From an uncultured Collinsella sp. (lineage in GTDB: Bacteria; Actinomycetota; Coriobacteriia; Coriobacteriales; Coriobacteriaceae), in the NCBI GenBank assembly GCA_902493915.1, contig CABUQY010000015.1, forward strand, positions 1-29,446: a DNA stretch of 29,446 bases, written 5' to 3'. Both the position numbers and the translations under genes were made by a program. This document shows positions 1-7,767 of this stretch, one piece after another. Positions within the stretch are counted from its first letter, which is position 1, and every line of letters starts with the position of its first letter. Under the pieces are notes generated by a model, which did not search any database, was not told the origin of the DNA, and worked only from the letters and a program-made list of their open reading frames with translations.

Positions 1-54
1 GCCGGTCCGCAAACGCGTCCAGCTCGGCGGGCGTTACCTCTAAAGCCTCAGCCA

Positions 55-55
<1 letters not shown>
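1..55 (-). CDS. prfB: Probable peptide chain release factor 2, N-terminal fragment
   Basis: Only the first 18 codons are inside the window, entering from the left edge on the minus strand. They read MAEALEVTPAELDAFADR and start at an ATG (55-53) that overlaps the secA stop codon by one base (TAATG), so translation is probably coupled to secA. Release factor 2 recognises UAA and UGA stop codons and releases the peptide from the ribosome. The assignment rests on the common secA-prfB gene order in Gram-positive bacteria and on an acidic, helical N-terminus of suitable type. The fragment is too short to show a domain or the programmed frameshift found in many prfB genes, so another product is possible. 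Confidence 0.4.
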
Positions 56-2862
<2,807 letters not shown>

Positions 2863-2950
2863 GTGGTTTTCCTTTTTGGCCATCGCCCACGCCATGCAGC
2901 CTTGGGCGAGTTAAACACAGATAAATGTACTTTAGCCAAACGAGGCGCGG

Positions 2951-2980
2951 CCTATACGGTCGACCTCGACCGCCACGTAA
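2951..2980 (-). promoter_or_regulatory. Candidate sigma-70 promoter for secA
   Basis: On the minus strand TTACGT (2980-2975) is followed after 18 bases by TATAGG (2956-2951), about 90 bases before the secA ATG. The spacing is acceptable and both boxes match the consensus only partly. This is a visual prediction. Confidence 0.3.
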
Positions 2981-2991
2981 TAACTACGACC

Positions 2992-3028
2992 AACCTGCCA
3001 AAAAGGGACTGGTTTATTTTGGCAGGTT
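2992..3028. repeat. Palindromic GGGAC element, 12-bp perfect arms
   Basis: AACCTGCCAAAA (2992-3003) and its exact complement TTTTGGCAGGTT (3017-3028) flank a 13-base centre containing AGGGACTGG. It lies in the 341-base gap between secA and rpmE, next to a second, larger element at 3061-3123 that shares AACCTGCC. It resembles REP/BIME-like intergenic palindromes. No adjacent transposase is present. Confidence 0.6.
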
Positions 3029-3060
3029 TTATCTGGGCAAACGCTGTCTCTCTGCCATTT

Positions 3061-3123
3061 GGTGCAAGCCAACCTGCCCCCTTCGCACCAATCTGGTGCA
3101 ATGGGGACAGGTTGGCTTGCACC
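3061..3123. repeat. Nested inverted repeat with GGGGAC core
   Basis: A left arm at 3061-3081 (beginning GGTGCAAGCCAACCTG) pairs with a right arm at 3103-3123 (ending CAGGTTGGCTTGCACC), 20 of 21 positions complementary. Between them GCACCA (3085-3090) and TGGTGC (3094-3099) form a second small hairpin. The right arm starts with GGGGAC. The 15-mer TGGTGCAATGGGGAC at 3094-3108 recurs exactly at 9714-9728. No U-run follows on either strand, so it is not a standard terminator. Confidence 0.7.
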
Positions 3124-3127
3124 AATA

Positions 3128-3168
3128 AAAAGAAAAGGGCCGCGCACCCAAACGGATGCACGGCCCTT
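3128..3168 (-). terminator. Rho-independent terminator of rpmE
   Basis: On the minus strand a GC-rich stem (AAGGGCCGTGCA pairing with TGCGCGGCCCTT) is followed by TTTTCTTTTTATT. It lies about 35 bases after the rpmE stop codon, in the correct orientation. Confidence 0.85.
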
Positions 3169-3203
3169 ATGCCATGAATGCGAGCGATTCCGCGGCGAGT
3201 TAT

Positions 3204-3629
3204 TTACTCAGCAGCCTCGGTGGTCTCGGCCTCAGCAGCGGCCTCCTCGACGGGAGCCTCTGCGGGAGCCTCGGCGGCCTGCTTGGCAGCCTCCTCGGCG
3301 AACTTAGCGGCACGCTTAGCCTTCTCGGCAGCCTTAGCCTCAGCGGCGGCCTTGCGAGCGGCCTCGGCCTCAGCAGCCTTGGCGGCCTTGGCAGCCTTGG
3401 CCTCCTCAGCCTTCTTGAGCTGGGCGGCAGCGGCGCCACCGAACTTGTCGGCGAAGCGCTGGACGCGTCCACCGGTGTCGACGAACTTCTGCTGGCCGGT
3501 GTAGAACGGGTGGCACTCGTTGCAAAGCTCGACCTTCATCTCGGACACGGTAGCGTGCGTCTTGAAGGTGTTGCCGCAGGAGCACGTCACCGTGCACTCG
3601 ACATACTGGGGATGGATACCCTGCTTCAT
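3204..3629 (-). CDS. rpmE: 50S ribosomal protein bL31 with long C-terminal extension
   Basis: bL31 bridges the large and small ribosomal subunits. The first 70 or so residues are a normal zinc-type L31: the start MKQGIHPQYVE, cysteines C16, C18, C36 and C39 as the zinc-binding set, and the conserved HPFYTGQQKFVDTGGRVQRF segment. The rest, about 70 residues, is an unusual tail made almost only of Ala, Glu and Lys, first positively charged (KAAKAAKAAEAEAARK) and then acidic (AEAPVEEAAAEAETTEAAE). It probably forms a long helix. The ATG at 3629 has GGAG 7 bases upstream. The gene has its own terminator and probable promoter, so it is a single-gene unit. The tail composition resembles the end of the L17 protein in this window. 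Confidence 0.95.
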   Translation of the reverse strand: MKQGIHPQYVECTVTCSCGNTFKTHATVSEMKVELCNECHPFYTGQQKFVDTGGRVQRFADKFGGAAAAQLKKAEEAKAAKAAKAAEAEAARKAAAEAKAAEKAKRAAKFAEEAAKQAAEAPAEAPVEEAAAEAETTEAAE

Positions 3630-3679
3630 GGTAGGACTCCTTATTAGTCAGGCGCTGGTTACCGATCAGCGCATAAGGC

Positions 3680-3700
3680 GTCTTGGTTTCCGACCAAGAC
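3680..3700 (-). promoter_or_regulatory. Leader hairpin upstream of rpmE
   Basis: GTCTTGGT (3680-3687) and ACCAAGAC (3693-3700) are perfectly complementary around a 5-base loop. On the minus strand this falls between the candidate promoter and the rpmE start, so it would be in the mRNA leader. L31 genes are known to carry autoregulatory leader structures in several bacterial groups; that this is one is an inference from position. Confidence 0.45.
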
Positions 3701-3713
3701 AACAAACTCGGCT

Positions 3714-3742
3714 ATGGTACCACGGCGCCGCACGTCCCACAA
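3714..3742 (-). promoter_or_regulatory. Candidate promoter for rpmE
   Basis: On the minus strand TTGTGG (3742-3737) is separated by exactly 17 bases from TACCAT (3719-3714), giving an expected leader of about 75-80 bases before the rpmE ATG. The remainder of the 304-base gap to the divergent ACT-domain gene holds a TACAAT (3868-3873, plus strand) without a good -35 box, which may serve that gene. Confidence 0.4.
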
Positions 3743-3933
3743 AAGGTTCACGGTCTTTGCGCAATGCGGCGTGGCCAACCGCAGCGAGCACGCACCCCAT
3801 CGAGCCTTCACCCATGTTGCAGACGTGTAACGCCGCAGTAAGCACACCCCTTTTGGCGCTAGACAGGTACAATGATGAACACTGTACCGTAGCGGAGCGC
3901 CCCGCGCGCCGCAACCACGCGAAAGGGTTTCCC

Positions 3934-4221
3934 ATGGCCGAGATCTCGTCCTCCCGCATCGTCATCACCGTCCTTGGCAAGAACCGCCCCGGTATCGTCG
4001 CCGGCGTCACCCGTGTTCTGGGCGAGGCCAACGTCGACATCCGCGACATTACGCAGTCCATTATCGAGGACATCTTCACCATGACCATGCTGGCCGACAC
4101 CGCCGAGTCCAAGCTCGACTTCGCCGAGCTGCAGAAGGCCCTGGCCGAGGCCGGCGAGCTTTCGGGCGTCAATGTGTCCATCCAGCGCGAGGATGTCTTT
4201 AACTTTATGTACCGCCTGTAG
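3934..4221 (+). CDS. UPF0237-type ACT domain protein
   Basis: This 95-residue protein is essentially one ACT domain, the small ligand-binding fold that usually senses amino acids. The pattern RIVITVLGKNRPGIVAGVTRVLGEANVDIRDITQSI is typical, with the GKNRPGIV turn where ligands bind in characterised ACT domains. The downstream FTMTMLADT segment and C-terminus fit the UPF0237 family. The open frame continues upstream for over 130 codons without family resemblance; the ATG at 3934 is chosen because homology begins there and GAAAGGG lies 6-7 bases before it. In many Firmicutes this family sits next to a UPF0210 (DUF711) gene. Here the next gene, 77 bases on and in the same direction, is citrate synthase, so a common transcript is likely. 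The ligand is unknown. Confidence 0.88.
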   Translation: MAEISSSRIVITVLGKNRPGIVAGVTRVLGEANVDIRDITQSIIEDIFTMTMLADTAESKLDFAELQKALAEAGELSGVNVSIQREDVFNFMYRL

Positions 4222-4298
4222 CGAACAATCCGCCCGGGGCAGCTTGACGTCATATCGTCCAAGCGCGCGGCCCCCAAGCGGACCGGAGAGGAGCGCGC

Positions 4299-5717
4299 AT
4301 GGCTTACGACGCCAAGAAAATCTACTACCGCTTTGACGATCACCTGAGCCGCCTGGTTCTGGACTATGAAGCGAGCCGCCAGATTTCGCCCGAAAGCGAA
4401 AATCTCTACTATGGCCTGCCGACCGACCCTTATGACGAGGACCTGTTTGTCGAGCACAATGTCAAGCGCGGCCTGCGCAATGCAGACGGTTCGGGCGTGG
4501 TCGCGGGCCTCACTCGCATCTCGGATGTGCATGGCTACAACAAGGTCGACGGTAAGGTCGTGCCCGATCAGGGCAAACTCACGCTTCGTGGCTACAGCAT
4601 CGAGGATCTGGTCAACAACGCCCAGGCCGAGAATCGCTACGGCTACGAGGAAGTCGCCTATCTGCTTATCACGGGTTCGCTGCCCAACAAGGAAGAGCTC
4701 GACGGCTTTTGCGAGCGCCTGGGCGCCTTTAGACATCTGAGCGACGAGTACGTCAAAGAGTTCCCTATGACCACGGTATCGTCGAGCATCATGAACGTGC
4801 TCCAGCGCGCCGTACTGCTGCTCTACGCCTTCGATGCCGAACCAGACGTGATCACGCCCGAGCACGAAATCGACGTCGCCATTTCCATGCTCGCACGTCT
4901 CCCGCGCATCGCCGCCTTCGCACACATGGCCTCGGTCGCCAAGCTTCGCGGCTCCGAGGTTCTCGTGCCGCACCCTACGCCCGGTCTCTCCACCGCCGAG
5001 ACCATCCTACAGGTCCTGCGCGGCGGCATGGCGTTCACCCGCGATGAGGCGATGCTGCTCGACGTTATGCTCATGCTGCATGCCGAGCACGGCGGCGGCA
5101 ACAACTCCACCTTCGCTTGCCGCGTGCTGTCGTCTTCGGCCACCGACCCGTATTCCGCCTACGCCGCGGCTATCGGCTCGCTCAAGGGCCCGCGCCACGG
5201 TGGTGCCAATGCCAAGGTCGTGTCTATGCACGAGGACATCCGCGCGCATGTCTCCAACTGGGAGGACGAGGACGAGGTCGCGGCCTACCTGGGCAAGATC
5301 CTCGACAAGCAGGCCTTCGACGGCACGGGCCTCATCTACGGCATGGGCCACGCCGTCTACACGCTGAGTGACCCGCGTGCCGAGGTGTGCCGTCGCTACG
5401 CGCGCACGCTTGCCGCCAAGAAGGACTTGGGCGAGGAGTTCGCGCTCATCGAGCGCATCGAGCGCCTGGCACCCCAGGTCATGCGCGACCACGGCATGAC
5501 CAAGCCCATCTGCGCCAACATCGACCTGTACACGGGCTTTATCTACAAGATGCTCGGCGTGCCCGAGACGCTTTTTACGCCGCTATTCGCCGTCGCCCGC
5601 ATGGCCGGCTGGTCGGCGCACCGCATGGAAGAGCTCTTCTGCGCGCACCGTATTATTCGCCCGGCCTATCGTCCGGTGATCGAGCCGCTGGAGTACAAGC
5701 CGCTCGCCGACCGCTAG
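4299..5717 (+). CDS. gltA: Citrate synthase
   Basis: The enzyme condenses acetyl-CoA and oxaloacetate to citrate in the cytoplasm, here probably feeding 2-oxoglutarate and glutamate synthesis. The three catalytic residues are visible: H300 in GPRHGGAN, H351 in GMGHAVY and D409 in ANIDLYTGF, with normal family spacing. LHAEHGGGNNST (about 260-271) and the C-terminal AGWSAHRMEE block also match. At 472 residues it is longer than the usual 370-430, mainly from an N-terminal extension of about 60 residues before GVVAGLTRISDVHGY. A 2-methylcitrate synthase cannot be excluded from sequence alone, but no prp genes are nearby. The ATG follows GGAGAGGA. A terminator lies 23 bases after the stop. Confidence 0.95.
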   Translation: MAYDAKKIYYRFDDHLSRLVLDYEASRQISPESENLYYGLPTDPYDEDLFVEHNVKRGLRNADGSGVVAGLTRISDVHGYNKVDGKVVPDQGKLTLRGYSIEDLVNNAQAENRYGYEEVAYLLITGSLPNKEELDGFCERLGAFRHLSDEYVKEFPMTTVSSSIMNVLQRAVLLLYAFDAEPDVITPEHEIDVAISMLARLPRIAAFAHMASVAKLRGSEVLVPHPTPGLSTAETILQVLRGGMAFTRDEAMLLDVMLMLHAEHGGGNNSTFACRVLSSSATDPYSAYAAAIGSLKGPRHGGANAKVVSMHEDIRAHVSNWEDEDEVAAYLGKILDKQAFDGTGLIYGMGHAVYTLSDPRAEVCRRYARTLAAKKDLGEEFALIERIERLAPQVMRDHGMTKPICANIDLYTGFIYKMLGVPETLFTPLFAVARMAGWSAHRMEELFCAHRIIRPAYRPVIEPLEYKPLADR

Positions 5718-5740
5718 GACGCGAACCGTTATAGAACTCG

Positions 5741-5779
5741 AGCGTGGCCAGGGACCCAAGCCCTCGGCCACGCTTTTTA
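5741..5779 (+). terminator. Rho-independent terminator after citrate synthase
   Basis: AGCGTGGCC (5741-5749) pairs with GGCCACGCT (5766-5774), with additional GGG/CCC pairing inside, and is followed by TTTTTA. It ends the ACT-citrate synthase transcript. Confidence 0.9.
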
Positions 5780-5803
5780 TGCCAGTAGAAAGGGCTGCAT
5801 CAA

Positions 5804-6646
5804 ATGATTGTGTTTTCCGATATGGATGGGACGCTGCTGACGAGCGATAAGCAAATGAGCGATGCCACCTGGGCGATGCTCGACGAGCTCGCACGTCGTG
5901 GCATCGAGTTTGTTCCCTGCACGGGACGTCCACTGTCGGGCATCTTTGAGCCCATTCTCGCCCATCCCGCCGTGCATTACGCGGTCTGTGCCAACGGCGC
6001 CAGCGTCTGGCAGCTCGACGAGGATACGCCCACCGACGCCTCGCGCGCCACGTGCATCTTGAGCCGTCCGCTCGACCGTGGCATTGCCCACCGCATCCAT
6101 CGCATTGCCGCCGGCCACGATGTGACCTTCGATATCTTCGCGGATGGGCAGTGCTTCCTCCCCCGCTCGCTATACGGGCGTCTGGATGAGTTCTGTGGCG
6201 GCGACCCCCACATCGCGGCTTCGCTCAAGCGCACACGAACGCCGATCGACATGAATATCGACAGCAAGATCGACGAGGTCGAGACGCTCGAACGCATCGC
6301 TATGTACTGGCACGACCCCGCCGATCGCGACGCCATCGCGGCGGCGCTCGACACGCTCGGAGGCATTGAGGTCACGCGTTCGTACGCCATGAATATCGAG
6401 GTTATGGGCGAAGGCGCCACCAAGGGAACGGCCCTCACGTGGCTGTGTGAGCATCTGGGCGAGCGTCTCGCCGACGCCTGGGCGTTCGGCGACAACATCA
6501 ACGACATCCCCATGCTGCAGGCAGCGGGCCATGGCATGGCCATGATCAACGCCGAGCCCGAAGATCGCGAGGCCGCCGACGCCATCACCGAATACGACAA
6601 CGACCACGACGGCGTCGCCCGCACCATCATGGCCGCCCTCGCCTAG
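5804..6646 (+). CDS. Cof-type HAD-IIB family phosphatase
   Basis: This 280-residue protein is a haloacid dehalogenase-superfamily phosphatase of the Cof/sugar-phosphatase type. Motif I is FSDMDGTLLTS with nucleophile D6 and general acid D8. Motif II is PCTGRP. The conserved Lys is in KGTALTWLCEHL and motif IV is AFGDNINDIPML with metal ligand D230. The middle part (about residues 85-190) corresponds to the C2 cap, which sets substrate choice, so the substrate (often a sugar phosphate or FMN/PLP-like compound) cannot be named. AAAGGG lies 9 bases before the ATG. A second, divergent family member lies immediately downstream on the other strand. The stop codon runs directly into the repeat cluster at 6646-6762. 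Confidence 0.9.
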   Translation: MIVFSDMDGTLLTSDKQMSDATWAMLDELARRGIEFVPCTGRPLSGIFEPILAHPAVHYAVCANGASVWQLDEDTPTDASRATCILSRPLDRGIAHRIHRIAAGHDVTFDIFADGQCFLPRSLYGRLDEFCGGDPHIAASLKRTRTPIDMNIDSKIDEVETLERIAMYWHDPADRDAIAAALDTLGGIEVTRSYAMNIEVMGEGATKGTALTWLCEHLGERLADAWAFGDNINDIPMLQAAGHGMAMINAEPEDREAADAITEYDNDHDGVARTIMAALA

Positions 6647-6655
6647 TCATTGGTC

Positions 6656-6702
6656 AGTCATTGGGGACGTTCTTAAACGACTAGTCACTGGGGACACTCT
6701 TC
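6656..6702 (+). repeat. 47-bp GGGGAC repeat, copy A
   Basis: This block contains two tandem units of the type ACTAGTC-NYY-GGGGAC-RY-TCTT. It is repeated in inverted orientation at 7721-7767 with 43 of 47 positions identical. It lies directly after the stop codon of the upstream HAD gene. The two copies enclose the minus-strand HAD gene 6765-7559. Confidence 0.85.
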
Positions 6703-6714
6703 GCAAAAAGCTGC

Positions 6715-6762
6715 AAGGACTGTCCCCCACTGTCGGCAGAAAAGGAACGTCCCCATCTGCCG
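6715..6762 (-). repeat. Two further GGGGAC units in reverse orientation
   Basis: Read on the minus strand, this stretch contains ATGGGGACGTTCCTTTT and, further on, AGTGGGGGACAGTCCTT. Both follow the same unit pattern as copy A but in the opposite direction. CGGCAG (6734-6739) and CTGCCG (6757-6762) form inverted arms around the first of these. The cluster fills the convergent gap between two HAD genes and could stop transcription from either side, although the U-runs are poor. Confidence 0.6.
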
Positions 6763-6764
6763 GA

Positions 6765-7559
6765 TTAGGAGAGACTCTCCAGCACGCGACGGAGCTCCTG
6801 CTGGACGGCGTGGTCGCGGTTACAACCCACCACGCGATCGGCCACCGCCTTGAGCGCGGGGCGCGCGTTTTCCATCGCGCAGCCCGTGCCGACAAAGCGA
6901 ATGATCTCGTAGTCGTTCATCGAGTCGCCAAACGCCATGACCTCGTCGCGACCAATGCCGTAATGCTCCGCGAGCTGCGCGATACCCGAGGCCTTCGACA
7001 CACCGGGCTGCATGGCATCGATCCACGCGTTGCCCGAAGGCGCAAAAGTAAAGAGCTGACCAAGTTCGCGCTGTAGCACGTACGCACTGTCCATAACCGC
7101 ACTGTCGTCGCAAAAGATACTCGCTTTGATGATATTTACGCTGGGATCGGGCAGCTCCCAAATACGCTCGGCATTGGGAAGGTCCTTATCGACCTCACGC
7201 ACGAACTTGCACTCGTCATCGAGCAGGAAGGACTTGGTTCGGTCAAAGAGCGCAAGATGCAGATTGGGAAACGTCCTGACGGCTTGGGCGAGCCTTCGAA
7301 TCGCCAGGTGGGAATACACCTCACGGTCTACCATCTTACCGTCGGCGTAGACTTGGGCGCCGTTAGCGGCGACAAAGTCCATCTTGTCGCGAACGGGCGC
7401 AAAGAACTCGCACAGGCGATCGTAGCGACGACCTGACGATGCGGCGAAATGCACGCCATGCTCGTGTAGCGCCAGAATCAGTTCGTAGGTCTCGGGAGGC
7501 ACCTGGCCGTTTTCGTCAAGCAGTGTGCCGTCCATATCGGATGCAATCAGTTTAAACAT
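6765..7559 (-). CDS. Cof-type HAD-IIB family phosphatase
   Basis: This 264-residue HAD-superfamily phosphatase has motif I IASDMDGTLLDENG (nucleophile D8), motif II AASSGRRYD, a conserved Lys in the SKASGIAQLAEHYGIG block, and motif IV AFGDSMNDYEII with D212. The central part is the C2 cap that determines the unknown substrate. It shares the family and motif layout, but no close sequence identity, with the convergent HAD gene 5804-6646. The ATG at 7559 has a good GGGAG 7-8 bases upstream, and that Shine-Dalgarno lies inside the 3' arm of a long leader hairpin (7565-7626). Expression may therefore depend on opening of this structure. The gene is enclosed by inverted 47-bp repeats. Confidence 0.9.
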   Translation of the reverse strand: MFKLIASDMDGTLLDENGQVPPETYELILALHEHGVHFAASSGRRYDRLCEFFAPVRDKMDFVAANGAQVYADGKMVDREVYSHLAIRRLAQAVRTFPNLHLALFDRTKSFLLDDECKFVREVDKDLPNAERIWELPDPSVNIIKASIFCDDSAVMDSAYVLQRELGQLFTFAPSGNAWIDAMQPGVSKASGIAQLAEHYGIGRDEVMAFGDSMNDYEIIRFVGTGCAMENARPALKAVADRVVGCNRDHAVQQELRRVLESLS

Positions 7560-7564
7560 AGAAA

Positions 7565-7626
7565 AGCTCCCTTCGGGCTTGTTGGAATCGAACGTGTATC
7601 CGATTCCAACGTACCCAAAGGGAGCT
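7565..7626 (-). promoter_or_regulatory. Long leader hairpin covering the HAD gene ribosome binding site
   Basis: In the minus-strand mRNA AGCTCCCTT (from 7626) pairs with AAGGGAGCT (ending 7565), GGG pairs with CCC further in, and GTTGGAATCG pairs with CGATTCCAAC around a 10-base loop. The 3' arm contains the Shine-Dalgarno GGGAG and is followed by TTTTC and then the ATG. The structure could work as an SD-sequestering switch or, because of the short U-run, as a leaky terminator. The arms are exact; the function is inferred. Confidence 0.6.
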
Positions 7627-7645
7627 CAAATAAGACTCCGCGGGC

Positions 7646-7656
7646 GTAAACGTTAC
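7646..7656. promoter_or_regulatory. Small palindrome, possible operator
   Basis: GTAAACGTTAC is an 11-bp odd-centred palindrome with the central CG seen in many LacI-family operators. It lies 90 bases upstream of the minus-strand HAD gene. No regulator gene is adjacent and no clear promoter boxes surround it, so this is only a hint. Confidence 0.2.
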
Positions 7657-7720
7657 ATAGACCTGGCAAATAGCTCACGCGTGCCAGAGAGCCCACGACC
7701 GCGGCGGCAGGCGACACACG

Positions 7721-7767
7721 GAAGAGTGTCCCCGACGACTAGTCGTTTAAGAACGTCCCCGATGACT
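7721..7767 (-). repeat. 47-bp GGGGAC repeat, copy B (inverted)
   Basis: This is the reverse complement of copy A with 4 differences in 47 positions. The repeat overlaps the last two bases of the adenine deaminase stop codon (TAG in ACTAGTC), so it abuts that gene exactly. In this copy ACGACTAGTCGT forms a perfect 12-bp palindrome at the joint of the two units. Further non-repeat sequence (7657-7720) separates it from the HAD leader and includes a short CTGGCA/TGCCAG dyad. Confidence 0.85.

Noticed and set aside
3061..3123. Terminator of secA or rpmE
   Set aside because: No U-run on either side; rpmE has its own clear terminator and secA continues into the next gene in the opposite direction from this gap.
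4244..4252. TTGACG as -35 box of a separate citrate synthase promoter
   Set aside because: No acceptable -10 box occurs 16-18 bases downstream; only the small palindrome TGACGTCA is notable.
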